From Phycisphaerae bacterium (lineage in GTDB: Bacteria > Planctomycetota > Phycisphaerae > Sedimentisphaerales > UBA12454): a DNA stretch of 64,000 nt. Of the stretch, positions 50,085 through 58,991 are shown one piece after another. The stretch covers positions 1-64,000 of the forward strand of contig JBAZHC010000015.1 in NCBI GenBank assembly GCA_041652575.1. Direction: 5' to 3'. The notes beneath the pieces are model-generated. The model was not told where the DNA came from and did not search any database. It was given only the letters and a program-made list of their open reading frames with translations. How positions within the stretch are numbered: the stretch's first letter is position 1; every line of letters starts with the position of its first letter. The position numbers were made by a program, and so were the translations under genes.

Positions 50085-50468
50085 ATGAAAAAGAGTATAC
50101 AGGAAATTGCGAGGCTTGACGGGAGATATTCGCTGCGGGCGTTTCAGTTCGTTAACGAAGGGCTGGGATTTACCGTGAAAAAATTTCACAGCCTTGATAT
50201 AGAAGAATCCGGTACGCATCATGTAACAGGCAAACAACTGTGCGAGGGCCTTGCCGAATTTGCCACTAATAAATGGGGCAGGATGGCAAAGGTTACGCTG
50301 AATCAGCTCGGTATAAAATCCACGAGAGATTTCGGCAATATCGTTTACCTGATGGTCGAAAATAAATGGATGCACGCACGGCCGGAAGATACGATTGAGG
50401 AATTCGATAATGTTTATGATTTCGAGGAAGTTTTCGAGAAGAATTATCAGTTTAGTTCTGGAAAATAG
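50085..50468 (+). CDS. Minf_1886-family conserved hypothetical protein
   Basis: The 127-aa protein starts IQEIARLDGRYSLRAFQFVN and continues GLGFTVKKFHSLDIEESGTH, HHVTGKQLCEGLAEFATNKW, ILR-like NQLGIKSTRDFGNIVYLMVE and DTIEEFDNVYDFEEVF. This is the conserved Minf_1886 pattern found in planctomycetes and verrucomicrobia. Function unknown. A minus-strand copy of the CTCTGTG repeat (split by a GC-rich piece) lies just upstream (50018-50075). Confidence 0.85.
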   Translation: MKKSIQEIARLDGRYSLRAFQFVNEGLGFTVKKFHSLDIEESGTHHVTGKQLCEGLAEFATNKWGRMAKVTLNQLGIKSTRDFGNIVYLMVENKWMHARPEDTIEEFDNVYDFEEVFEKNYQFSSGK

Positions 50469-50601
50469 GAACACGAATTTTTTAATCACAGATAGCTATA
50501 CCACAAGTTACGCTGATTTTTTTGATTTAAAGGTATCTCTAATAATTCGGGGAATTGAGATTGCTTCGTCCACCTTAGGCGTCCTCGCAATGACAAAACT
50601 A

Positions 50602-50627
50602 CCTCCCGGCACAGGTCCGGGGGCTAA
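50602..50627 (+). repeat. REP-like hairpin downstream of thyX
   Basis: CCTCCCGG-CACAGGT-CCGGGGGCTAA. A preceding segment (GGGGAATTGAGATTGCTTCG ... CCTCGCAATGACA) is a further dispersed-type palindromic sequence. Confidence 0.6.
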
Positions 50628-50633
50628 ACAAAA

Positions 50634-51263
50634 TTATTGTGCATCGTCGGAATGTTCTTTTCCGATTTTGATATCGCTGAAACAATCGGGGGCGTGTTTT
50701 TTCAGGATTTTGAATATTTCAGTACAGACGATTCTGATTTCCCATTGTGCCTTTGGGCTCGTGCGGATTTTTATAATGTGCCGCCATTCCCTTAGATTTG
50801 CCGTTACCACAATCTCGCTCGTACAGGCGTTGGGCAGGACAAACCGGGCATCCTCCCGTTTCAGGCCTTTATCCCGCCATTTTTTGTACATCAGCCTGAT
50901 TGTTTCCATATCGTTCTGAAATTCTTCGATGTGCTCTTTCGGCAAAGTCTCAGGAATTACAAAATGAAAATTTTCCTCATCGACATATCGTTGCGACTGC
51001 TGAGAAACGCTCATCAATCTATGACGGACGAGCTGGTGCGTCATCGCGCGGGAACAGTTTTCGATTCGAAATGTCGCGCAGGCGTGCTCAAGAGGAGAAT
51101 CGTGTCCCATTTTTATTAGTCTCTGTATGAAATCGCTTGCGGAATTTGCGCCGATTTTATCGAAACTCAGATAGCACGTTCTGCCTGCCTCTTCGATGAG
51201 TTTTTCGGCGTCTGGCGTAATCGCAAGCAATGTGACTTTTAGTTGATTATTATTTTCGTTCAT
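50634..51263 (-). CDS. thyX: Flavin-dependent thymidylate synthase ThyX
   Basis: This FAD-dependent enzyme of 209 aa makes dTMP from dUMP with methylene-THF and NAD(P)H. The ThyX motif RHRxxSxxxxSxR appears as RHRLMSVSQQSQRYVDEENF. SPLEHACATFRIENCSRAMT, FVLPNACTSEIVVTANLREW and IRTSPKAQWEIRIVCTEIF are in family order. There is no ThyA in the window. Tmk at 44609 acts on the product. Confidence 0.95.
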   Translation of the reverse strand: MNENNNQLKVTLLAITPDAEKLIEEAGRTCYLSFDKIGANSASDFIQRLIKMGHDSPLEHACATFRIENCSRAMTHQLVRHRLMSVSQQSQRYVDEENFHFVIPETLPKEHIEEFQNDMETIRLMYKKWRDKGLKREDARFVLPNACTSEIVVTANLREWRHIIKIRTSPKAQWEIRIVCTEIFKILKKHAPDCFSDIKIGKEHSDDAQ

Positions 51264-51296
51264 TTAAATAACCGCTCATTTACATTCGCGGCTCTG

Positions 51297-51324
51297 AACC
51301 CCGCCATAGTAATGGCGGGGCTAA
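51297..51324 (+). repeat. REP-like hairpin between thyX and the MTHFR fusion
   Basis: AACCCCGCCA/TGGCGGGGCTAA with a TAGTAA loop. The stem differs from the 6300 copy at one base pair (C-G for T-A), which preserves pairing. Confidence 0.75.
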
Positions 51325-51327
51325 CCG

Positions 51328-53214
51328 CTAAATTTTTTCGATATCGATTTTTCCGGCGGCGGCAAGAGCCATATTAACGTTTCCGAACGGCGCGCTTATC
51401 GCAAAGCCGCCGACTACATCGCTTATTTTATCCATCAATTCCATAGCAATTCGGACGCCTTCTTTTCGGCCGTCGCGGCCGTCTTTGGTTTTGCTCATAC
51501 GCTTCAAAATTTCAGCGGGCACGACAACGCCGGGGACCTCATTGGCCATAAATTCGGCGTTTTTATAATTTGTAAAGGGCCATATGCCCGCGATTACGGG
51601 AATTTTACAGTCTTTTGTCAGTTCGAGAAATTTGAATAAACTTTTTTCATCGAAGACCGGCTGGGTTATCGCAAATTCTGCGCCGGCCTCGACTTTCTTT
51701 TTGTACCGGCCGATTTCTCTTTCCAAATCTGAAGCGACGGGGTTTGCGCCAACTCCGACAACGAGCGATGTCGGAACGGGCAGGGCGTTGCCGGCGATAT
51801 CGATGCCGCAATTGAGATTGCTTACGACTTTAGTCAGGGTAATCGAATCGAGGTCGAAGACCGCTGTCGCATCGGGATAGTCGCCCAGCTTTGGCGGGTC
51901 GCCGGTGATTATCAGGACATTTTTCAAATCAATCGCCTGTATGCCGAGCAGGTCGGACTGCATCGCGATTATGTTCCTGTCACGGCAGCAGAAATGCAGC
52001 AACGTTTCGATATTGCAGAGCTGATTTATTTTTATCGCTGTTATCATTGCGCTAAGACGCGAGCTTGCGCGCGGGCCGTCGGGAATATTGACGGCGTCAA
52101 TTCCGTATTTTTCGCAAAGTTTTACTTTTTCGATAAGGCCTGAAACGTCGATTCCTTTCGGAGGCGAAATTTCTACGGTATAAATTTTTTCTCTGGTTGA
52201 CAATTTTGCGCCGAGTTTCGATTTATTTTTCAGTTCGACTGGCTTTTGCCTGACGGCCTGTTTGGGCTGCGGCTTTATCTCAATCACTGCGAAGCTCGAA
52301 TCGGCTTTGTGGAGCGGCCTGACGGTTTTAACCATTTGCTTTATATGCTCCGGTGTTGTTCCGCAGCAGCCGCCGAGGATTTTGGCGCCTTTTTCGTAAA
52401 AACGTTTGGCGTATTCTGCCATATATTCCGGCGTGCACATATAAACGGTTCTGCCGTCGATATTATGCGGCAGGCCGGCGTTGGGCTGGAGGGATATCGG
52501 TTTTGTCGTTATTTTTTTTATAAGCTCGAGGCTTTCGAGCATCGCGGCGGGGCCGATGGAACAATTCAATCCCACGGCGGCAACCTGCGGGAACTCGGCG
52601 AGTTTGGCAAAGGCCAAATCAATTTTGTCGCCGTAGAGCGTTTCGTTGTTTTCGTTTATCGCCATTTGCGCGACAATCTCAAGGCCGCACGTTTTTACCG
52701 CGCAATTTATCGCGATTAGTAATTCTTTCAGATTGGTAAAAGTTTCGAAGAGCAGGAAATCCGCGCCGGCCCGGGCCAGAGCGCTAATCTGGTTTGTGAA
52801 GGCGTCGATTATTTCTTTTTCACTTATCAGGCTGCCCTGGGCGATATCGAAACCGAGCGGGCCGATGGAACCTGCGACAAGAATTGTTTTCCCATCGCTT
52901 ACGCTCCGGGCTCTGTTAGCGGCGGATTGTTTTGCGATTTTTACGGCAGCGGTATTAATCTGAGCGGTTTTTTCAGCAAGGCCGAACCTTGCGAGCCTGA
53001 ATTCGTTTGCGCCGTAAGAGTTTGTTTCTATAAAGTCGCTGCCCGCTGAGATATACGAATCGTGAATTTGGCCGATTAGTTTGGGATTTGTAATGTTAAG
53101 CTCTTCGAAGCAGGTATTTATAAATACCCCTTTGGAATAGAGCATTGTGCCCATCGCACCGTCGGCAAAGACGATTTGTTTGCTTAAAATTTCAGTTAAT
53201 TTCTTCTCTGACAT
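51328..53214 (-). CDS. Homocysteine S-methyltransferase / methylene-THF reductase fusion
   Basis: The protein has about 628 aa. Residues 1-310 are a homocysteine methyltransferase barrel (IVFADGAMGTMLYSKGV; ETNSYGANEFRLARFG; zinc ligands in ILGGCCGTTPEHIKQM). Residues 340-628 are MTHFR (YTVEISPPKGIDVSGLIEKV; NVLIITGDPPKLGD; FAITQPVFDEKSLFKFLEL). It would link one-carbon reduction to methionine synthesis. No B12-binding domain is present, so the methyl donor step is uncertain. The internal ATG at 53214 is preferred. ahcY lies in the same window. Confidence 0.9.
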   Translation of the reverse strand: MSEKKLTEILSKQIVFADGAMGTMLYSKGVFINTCFEELNITNPKLIGQIHDSYISAGSDFIETNSYGANEFRLARFGLAEKTAQINTAAVKIAKQSAANRARSVSDGKTILVAGSIGPLGFDIAQGSLISEKEIIDAFTNQISALARAGADFLLFETFTNLKELLIAINCAVKTCGLEIVAQMAINENNETLYGDKIDLAFAKLAEFPQVAAVGLNCSIGPAAMLESLELIKKITTKPISLQPNAGLPHNIDGRTVYMCTPEYMAEYAKRFYEKGAKILGGCCGTTPEHIKQMVKTVRPLHKADSSFAVIEIKPQPKQAVRQKPVELKNKSKLGAKLSTREKIYTVEISPPKGIDVSGLIEKVKLCEKYGIDAVNIPDGPRASSRLSAMITAIKINQLCNIETLLHFCCRDRNIIAMQSDLLGIQAIDLKNVLIITGDPPKLGDYPDATAVFDLDSITLTKVVSNLNCGIDIAGNALPVPTSLVVGVGANPVASDLEREIGRYKKKVEAGAEFAITQPVFDEKSLFKFLELTKDCKIPVIAGIWPFTNYKNAEFMANEVPGVVVPAEILKRMSKTKDGRDGRKEGVRIAMELMDKISDVVGGFAISAPFGNVNMALAAAGKIDIEKI

Positions 53215-53292
53215 TATCTTCCTGTTAATTGTAATTTTCCGATTATACACATATACCGGAAAAGTTCAAATCCTGACTGTTTTAATTTTCAT

Positions 53293-53320
53293 TTGCAAAA
53301 ATACCCGTTTTTACTATACT
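53293..53320 (+). promoter_or_regulatory. Predicted promoter of accBC
   Basis: TTGCAA (53293-53298) and TATACT (53315-53320) are 16 bases apart, about 35 bases before the accB start in the divergent intergenic space. Confidence 0.5.
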
Positions 53321-53354
53321 TGGCTGGAATTAAACCCTTCTAAAGGACTCGATA

Positions 53355-53816
53355 ATGGGCGACGAAAAAAAGAACGATTTGAAGAAAGTCAAGGAACTCG
53401 TTGATCTTATGATAGAAAACGACCTTGTGGAGGTTGAGATTGTCGACGGCGACAGCAAAATACACCTCAAACGTCCCGGCCATTCGCAACCGATGCAGGC
53501 TATGGCTCCGATGCATATTATGGCACCTGCCGCGGCGTCTGCCGCAGGTTCGGCTGTGCCGGCCGCTGACGATAAACTCGTTGATATTAAATCGCCAATA
53601 ATCGGCACCTTTTATGCCGCGCCAAGTCCGGATTCGGCGCCTTACGTGAAAGTCGGCGACCATGTAACGCCTGATACGGTGGTATGCATCATCGAGGCGA
53701 TGAAAGTAATGAACGAAATAAAGGCTGAAACCACCGGCACAATCGAAAAGGTTATGATAGCCAACGGTCAGGTAGTCGAATTCGGCCAGGTAATTTTCAA
53801 GGTCAGGCCGGATTAA
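53355..53816 (+). CDS. accB: Acetyl-CoA carboxylase biotin carboxyl carrier protein
   Basis: The 153-aa protein has a helical N-terminal region (LKKVKELVDLMIENDLVEVE), a Pro/Ala-rich linker (QAMAPMHIMAPAAASAAGSA) and the C-terminal biotinyl domain. The biotin lysine is in VVCIIEAMKVMNEIKAETTG; PIIGTFYAAPSPDSAPYVKV opens the domain. AAGGA lies eight bases before the start. accC follows 28 bases downstream. It carries biotin and CO2 for malonyl-CoA formation. Confidence 0.95.
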   Translation: MGDEKKNDLKKVKELVDLMIENDLVEVEIVDGDSKIHLKRPGHSQPMQAMAPMHIMAPAAASAAGSAVPAADDKLVDIKSPIIGTFYAAPSPDSAPYVKVGDHVTPDTVVCIIEAMKVMNEIKAETTGTIEKVMIANGQVVEFGQVIFKVRPD

Positions 53817-53844
53817 CCGGTGCTGATTTTCTTCAGGGAAATTC

Positions 53845-55185
53845 ATGTTTTCAAGAATCCTAATAGCCAATAGAGGCGAAATAGCATTAAGAATAATTCG
53901 TGCCTGTCGCGAACTCGGCATCGAAGCGGTGGTTGTCTATTCCGAGGCGGACAGGGGCGCTTCATACCTCGAGCTTGCCGACCAGGCAATCTGTATCGGT
54001 CCTGCGAGTCCGGCCCAAAGCTATCTTAATATTCCGGCGATAATGAGCGCTGCCGAGGTTGCCGATGTCGAGGCTATTCATCCCGGCTACGGCTTTCTCG
54101 CGGAGAACGCGCACTTTGCCCAGATATGTGCCGACTGCGGCATAACTTTTATAGGGCCCAGGCCTGAGTCGATGCAAATGCTCGGCGATAAAGTCGCGGC
54201 CAGAGACCTTGCGAAAAAAGCGCACGTTCCTGTTGTGCCCGGCTCGGACGGCGAGATAAAAAACGAAAACGAAGCAATCAAACTCGCAAATAAAATAGGT
54301 TATCCCGTCATCGTAAAGGCGGCGGCGGGCGGCGGCGGAAGAGGAATGAGAGTCGCCCATAACGATATAAGCCTGCGAAACGCTTTCGCTACGGCAAAGA
54401 CCGAAGCTGAGGCGGCATTCAAGAACGGGACTGTCTATCTGGAAAAATATGTCGTCGAACCGCGGCATGTCGAGGTGCAGATTATGGCCGATAAGGCCGG
54501 CAATACACTGCATTTCTTCGAACGCGATTGTTCCATCCAGCGAAGACATCAGAAATTGATTGAAGAATCGCCTTGCCCGGTGCTTGACGAACGCACCCGT
54601 GAAGAATTATGCAAGTCGGCTCTTAAAGTGATAAAAGAGGCGCGTTATGAAAATGCGGCTACTGTCGAGTTTCTGCTCGACCGCGACAAAAGATTTTACT
54701 TTATCGAAGTCAATACGAGAATCCAGGTCGAACATCCGGTTACGGAAATGGTTACGGGAATAGACCTGATAAAGATGCAGCTTAAAGTCGCCGGCGGCCA
54801 GAATATTAATCTTCGCCAGAAGGATATCGAACACCGCGGCGTCGCAATAGAATGCCGTATTAACGCCGAAGATCCGGACCGCAATTTTTCGCCATGTCCG
54901 GGAAGAGTCGATAAATTCATTCTGCCCGGCGGAATGGGTGTAAGGGTCGATACACATCTTTTTCAGGGCGCGATGGTTTCACCTCATTACGATTCAATGG
55001 TCGCAAAACTGATTGTTCATCGGCCGACAAGGGAAGAAGCGATAATAACGATGAAACGCGCTTTGGGCGAATTCAGAATCGGGCCAATTAAGACCACAAT
55101 CCCGGCCTGCTTAAAAATCCTCTCGCATAATCTGTACCTGCAGAACAAAGTCGATACGAGCTTTGTCGAGCAGCATCTTTCATAA
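53845..55185 (+). CDS. accC: Biotin carboxylase subunit of acetyl-CoA carboxylase
   Basis: The 446-aa ATP-grasp enzyme carboxylates biotin on AccB. It shows RILIANRGEIALRIIRACRE, EAIHPGYGFLAENAHFAQIC, the ATP-binding KAAAGGGGRGMRVAH and FERDCSIQRRHQKLIEESPC. EVNTRIQVEHPVTEMVTG contains catalytic residues and ECRINAEDPDRNFSP ends the core. Length is normal and no residue loss was seen. It ends five bases before the convergent trpA gene. Confidence 0.97.
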   Translation: MFSRILIANRGEIALRIIRACRELGIEAVVVYSEADRGASYLELADQAICIGPASPAQSYLNIPAIMSAAEVADVEAIHPGYGFLAENAHFAQICADCGITFIGPRPESMQMLGDKVAARDLAKKAHVPVVPGSDGEIKNENEAIKLANKIGYPVIVKAAAGGGGRGMRVAHNDISLRNAFATAKTEAEAAFKNGTVYLEKYVVEPRHVEVQIMADKAGNTLHFFERDCSIQRRHQKLIEESPCPVLDERTREELCKSALKVIKEARYENAATVEFLLDRDKRFYFIEVNTRIQVEHPVTEMVTGIDLIKMQLKVAGGQNINLRQKDIEHRGVAIECRINAEDPDRNFSPCPGRVDKFILPGGMGVRVDTHLFQGAMVSPHYDSMVAKLIVHRPTREEAIITMKRALGEFRIGPIKTTIPACLKILSHNLYLQNKVDTSFVEQHLS

Positions 55186-55189
55186 CGGC

Positions 55190-55987
55190 TCAAACTTTTT
55201 CAATCGCCTCTTTAACCTGCGCCAGAAATGTTTTTACCTTCACAGCGATAGATTTTTTATCGTTTAAGTTTTCCTCGATAATTTTTACGATTCTTGAGCC
55301 GATGATGACGCCGTCGGCGCCGGCTTTCGCCAATTCAACAGCGTGCTGCGGCGTGCTTACGCCAAACCCTACGCAAACGGGAACATCCGTAATGGATTTT
55401 AACCTGCTTATCAGAGGCTTAATCATATCCGATAAGGTATCACGTCCGCCGGTTACGCCCAAAAGCGAAACGGTGTAAATAAAGCCGGTGCATTTTTCGG
55501 CGATTTTTTTGGCGCGGTCGGTTTCAGTGTTAGGCGTTACCATAAAAACCGTATCAAGACCTGCTTTTCGGGCAGGAGCGTAAATTTCGTCGACATCGTC
55601 AATACTCAAATCGGCGATAAGGACGCTGTTTGTGCCGGCCTTTGCGAAATCGGCGAAAAACTTTTCCGTACCGTACTGGAAAATTAAATTGTAGTACATC
55701 AAAAGGCCGATTGGAATATCTTTATAGGCTTTTACCTTCGCGATAAAGTCCTTTGCTTTTTCAACTGTTATGCCGGCGCCCAGCGCACGGATGTCGGCTT
55801 TCTGGATTGTCGGGCCGTCGGCAATCGGGTCCGAAAAAGCGATACCAAGTTCAAGAATATCTGCGCCGGCGTCAATGGCGGCTTTAACGATTTGCAGACT
55901 GGTATCAAAATCCGGGTCGCCGATTACGAAAAATGGAATCAGTGCCGCACGTTTGAGTTCCGTGAAAGTTTGTTTATATGTCTTCAT
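55190..55987 (-). CDS. trpA: Tryptophan synthase alpha subunit
   Basis: The 265-aa TIM-barrel protein cleaves indole-3-glycerol phosphate to indole. It shows ALIPFFVIGDPDFDTSLQIV, ILELGIAFSDPIADGPTIQK (catalytic Glu and Asp region), IADLSIDDVDEIYAPAR, FIYTVSLLGVTGGRD and VCVGFGVSTPQHA, ending in a phosphate loop VIIGSRIV. It is the last gene of trpEGDFBA. The gap before it holds a CTCTGTG repeat in the sense direction. Confidence 0.96.
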   Translation of the reverse strand: MKTYKQTFTELKRAALIPFFVIGDPDFDTSLQIVKAAIDAGADILELGIAFSDPIADGPTIQKADIRALGAGITVEKAKDFIAKVKAYKDIPIGLLMYYNLIFQYGTEKFFADFAKAGTNSVLIADLSIDDVDEIYAPARKAGLDTVFMVTPNTETDRAKKIAEKCTGFIYTVSLLGVTGGRDTLSDMIKPLISRLKSITDVPVCVGFGVSTPQHAVELAKAGADGVIIGSRIVKIIEENLNDKKSIAVKVKTFLAQVKEAIEKV

Positions 55988-56031
55988 AAAAATCCTTTAG
56001 CCACAGAGAAAAATATGGTTTTTTATTTTAA

Positions 56032-56060
56032 GCCACAGAGCTCACAGAGAACACAGAGAT
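56032..56060 (-). repeat. 9-nt GTG-periodic repeat between trpB and trpA
   Basis: Minus strand reads three CTCTGTG units (CTCTGTGTT, CTCTGTGAG, CTCTGTGGC). An almost identical copy lies between trpF and trpB. Confidence 0.7.
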
Positions 56061-56061
56061 A

Positions 56062-57234
56062 TTATTTCAATCTGTTTCTTTCAACTATATCAACGTCTTT
56101 ATCGCCGCGGCCGGAAAGATTAACGACGACAGTCGTATCGGCAGGCAATTTGCCTTTCTGGCTGTACACCCACGCCAGAGAATGCGCGCTTTCGAGTGCA
56201 GGTAAAATACCTTCGCATTTTGTAAAGATGTCGAAAATGTCGAGCACATCGTTATCCTTTACGGCGACATATCTGGCCCGGCCGGTATCTTTCAGCAGGC
56301 AATGTTCGGGGCCGACGCCGGGATAATCAAGGCCGGCGGAAATCGATTCGGTATCGAGAATCTGGCCTTCCTTATTCTGCATAAGATACATTTTCGTTCC
56401 GTGCAGAATACCGACGCTGCCTGCGGCAAGCGGGGCGGCGTGTTTTCCTGTTTCGATTCCTTTGCCCGCAGGTTCCACGCCGACAAGTTTAACATCTTTA
56501 TCATCGACAAATGCGCTGAAGATTCCAATCGCGTTGCTTCCGCCGCCGACACAGGCGGTAACTATATCAGGTAATTTGCCGATTTTTTCGAGACACTGCT
56601 CGCGGGCCTCTATTCCGATGCAGGACTGGAAATATTTTACGATAGTCGGGTACGGATGTGGGCCGCAGACGGTGCCGAAAAGATAAAATGTATCAGTGAC
56701 ATTGGCCGTCCAGTAGCGAAGCGCTTCGTTGATAGCGTCTTTTAATGTTTCCGTTCCGCCTTTGACGGGAATGACTTCTGCGCCGCAAAGTCTCATTTTG
56801 TGAACGTTTACGCTCTGGCGCTCAACATCGACTGTGCCCATAAAAATTTTTGTCTGCATTCCGAACAGTGCGCCAATCATGGAAGTCGCAAGGCCGTGCT
56901 GGCCGGCGCCGGTTTCGGCGATAAGTTTTGTTTTGCCCATATATTTCGCAAGAAGACCCTGGCCGAGACAGTTGTTGACCTTGTGCGCTCCGCCGTGAAG
57001 CAGGTCTTCGCGTTTGATGTAAACTTTAAATCCCACAAGTTCGCTGAATCGCGTGGCGTAATACAAAGGCGTCGGCCTGCCGGCGTAATCTTTGTAAAGC
57101 ACGTCAAGCTCGGCGGTGAATTTCGCGTCTTTGTAAAATTTATAGAAGGCTTTTTCCATTTCCTCCAGAGCCGGTATCAAAACTTCCGGTACGTAAAAAC
57201 CGCCGAATTGTCCGAATCGTCCTTTTTGTTTCAT
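56062..57234 (-). CDS. trpB: Tryptophan synthase beta subunit
   Basis: This PLP enzyme of 390 aa joins indole and serine. The N-terminus GRFGQFGGFYVPEVLIPALE, the PLP lysine in LLHGGAHKVNNCLGQGLLAK, ETGAGQHGLATSMIGALFGM, CVGGGSNAIGIFSAFVDD and SAGLDYPGVGPEHCLLKDTG identify TrpB1. Length is normal. It follows trpF after about 80 bases that contain the CTCTGTG repeat. Confidence 0.97.
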   Translation of the reverse strand: MKQKGRFGQFGGFYVPEVLIPALEEMEKAFYKFYKDAKFTAELDVLYKDYAGRPTPLYYATRFSELVGFKVYIKREDLLHGGAHKVNNCLGQGLLAKYMGKTKLIAETGAGQHGLATSMIGALFGMQTKIFMGTVDVERQSVNVHKMRLCGAEVIPVKGGTETLKDAINEALRYWTANVTDTFYLFGTVCGPHPYPTIVKYFQSCIGIEAREQCLEKIGKLPDIVTACVGGGSNAIGIFSAFVDDKDVKLVGVEPAGKGIETGKHAAPLAAGSVGILHGTKMYLMQNKEGQILDTESISAGLDYPGVGPEHCLLKDTGRARYVAVKDNDVLDIFDIFTKCEGILPALESAHSLAWVYSQKGKLPADTTVVVNLSGRGDKDVDIVERNRLK

Positions 57235-57269
57235 CCTACACCTTTGCCACAGAGTTGATTTTATTTTTA

Positions 57270-57298
57270 GCCACAGAGCTCACAGAGAACACAGAGAT
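57270..57298 (-). repeat. 9-nt GTG-periodic repeat between trpF and trpB
   Basis: Identical in its 29-base core to the copy at 56032-56060. It is also preceded by TTTTTAG/TTTTAAG on the plus strand and lies in the sense direction 36 bases before trpB. Confidence 0.7.
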
Positions 57299-57315
57299 AT
57301 AAATTTGAATCTTTC

Positions 57316-57966
57316 TCATTGCGCACCTTTACCAGATACAACGTTTCCTATATTATTGAAAAGTTCAGTCATTTTTTTATGGTCCTTTTTGCCGGGCGAA
57401 CTTTCGATTCCGCTGCAGACATCGATTCCGTAAAAGCCATGGCCGAGGGCCTCGATTACGTTTTCTGGTTTTATTCCGCCCGCGAGAAAGGTTCTGCCGA
57501 ATATATGTCCCGTAAGTTCAGGCAGAGAGTTCCAGTCGAATCTTTCTCCTGTTCCGCCGTAAAGTACCGGATGGTAAGCGTCGAGCAGGAGTGCATCGAC
57601 TGAAAAATTTTTCGCGTATTCGATATCTTTATTCGTTTGAATTCTTACGGCCTTTATAATCTGCGCGGGCATATTATTGAGCGATATGCAGAATCCCGGG
57701 CTTTCATCGCCGTGAAGCTGCACCCAGTTGAGCATTAAATCGCCGGCGATTTTGCGAATGGTGTCGGTGTCGGCGTTTACGAACAGGCCGACGATGTCAA
57801 CAAAAGCAGGGAGTTTCACAATGATTTTTTCAGCTTCCTGCGGCGAGATGTATCTTGGGCTCGGAGAATGGAAATTGAAGCCGAGCATATCGGCGCCGAG
57901 CTGCACCGCCTTGATGGCATCTTCGGCATTTGTTATTCCGCATATTTTAACTTTTGATAAAGCCAT
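57316..57966 (-). CDS. trpF: Phosphoribosylanthranilate isomerase
   Basis: The 216-aa TIM-barrel enzyme shows KVKICGITNAEDAIKAVQLG with the catalytic Cys, ADMLGFNFHSPSPRYISPQE, NWVQLHGDESPGFCISLN, LLLDAYHPVLYGGTGERFDW with the catalytic Asp, FLAGGIKPENVIEAL, and GIDVCSGIESSPGKKDHKKM. It starts two bases after trpD. Confidence 0.95.
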   Translation of the reverse strand: MALSKVKICGITNAEDAIKAVQLGADMLGFNFHSPSPRYISPQEAEKIIVKLPAFVDIVGLFVNADTDTIRKIAGDLMLNWVQLHGDESPGFCISLNNMPAQIIKAVRIQTNKDIEYAKNFSVDALLLDAYHPVLYGGTGERFDWNSLPELTGHIFGRTFLAGGIKPENVIEALGHGFYGIDVCSGIESSPGKKDHKKMTELFNNIGNVVSGKGAQ

Positions 57967-57968
57967 AA

Positions 57969-58991
57969 TTATTTTTTCTCGTTGGAAATTTTAACCAGTT
58001 TTTCGAGACACTGTGCCGCGGCGCCGGTATTTATGGATTCGGCGGCTTTTTCAAAACCGCTGTGCATATCATCGGCGAGGTTGGCGACCATTATCGCTGC
58101 CGCTGCATTCAGGAGCACCATATCGCGGGCAGGGCCTTTATTTTTGCCGTGCAGAATATCTTTTATAAGTCCCGCATTGTATTCCGCATTGCTGCCGACA
58201 AGCTCGGCCATCTTCGGTGATGAAATTGGAAAATCTTTCGGATTGATTTCATAAGCAATCTTTTTTTTGTCTTTTAGTTCGACAACTTTCGTAACGGACG
58301 TGATGCTTATTTCGTCAAGACCGCTGCCGTGGACAATCATCACGCGTTTGAGGCCGAGAATTTCAAAAGTCTCGGCGATTCTGTCGAGCAGAGATTCCTG
58401 GGGCACGCCCATTACCTGTCCCTGCGCACCGGCCGGGTTGGCAAGCGGGCCCAAAATGTTAAACGCTGTACGGAAATCGAGACTCTTCCTGATGGGCTGA
58501 ACGAATTTCATCGCGGGATGATACATCGGGGCGAACATAAATCCGATGTGCGCGTTTTCGATGCACTCGGCGACAATATCCGGGCCGCAGTCGACTTTAA
58601 CGCTCATCGCTTCGAGCACATCCGCTGAGCCGCATTTGCTTGTGATGCCGCGGTTGCCGTGCTTTGCGACATAAGCGCCCGCACCGGCGGCGACCAATGC
58701 CGATGCGGTCGAGACATTGAACGTTTTCAGCGGCGCTCCACCTGTGCCACAGGTATCTATCATATAAGGAATTTTCGTGGTTACTTTTACGGCGTGGTCT
58801 CTGAGCGACTGAGCAAGGCCGGCGAATTCGCTCGGCATCGCTTTTTTCATTCTCATCGCCGCTAAAAACGCGGCAATCTGAACCTCGGCAACTTCGCCTT
58901 TGAATATAGTATCCAGCAGGTCTTTTGCCTGTTCGTATTTCAGGTTGCCGCCTTCGAGAAGGATTTCGAGATATTGTGTAATTTTCGTCAT
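57969..58991 (-). CDS. trpD: Anthranilate phosphoribosyltransferase
   Basis: The 340-aa protein transfers phosphoribose from PRPP to anthranilate. Motifs: MIDTCGTGGAPLKTFNVSTA (PRPP loop), VAKHGNRGITSKCGSADVLE, IGFMFAPMYHPAMKFVQPIR, RTAFNILGPLANPAGAQGQV and MIVHGSGLDEISITS. It overlaps trpG by four bases (ATGA), so translation is coupled. Confidence 0.97.
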   Translation of the reverse strand: MTKITQYLEILLEGGNLKYEQAKDLLDTIFKGEVAEVQIAAFLAAMRMKKAMPSEFAGLAQSLRDHAVKVTTKIPYMIDTCGTGGAPLKTFNVSTASALVAAGAGAYVAKHGNRGITSKCGSADVLEAMSVKVDCGPDIVAECIENAHIGFMFAPMYHPAMKFVQPIRKSLDFRTAFNILGPLANPAGAQGQVMGVPQESLLDRIAETFEILGLKRVMIVHGSGLDEISITSVTKVVELKDKKKIAYEINPKDFPISSPKMAELVGSNAEYNAGLIKDILHGKNKGPARDMVLLNAAAAIMVANLADDMHSGFEKAAESINTGAAAQCLEKLVKISNEKK

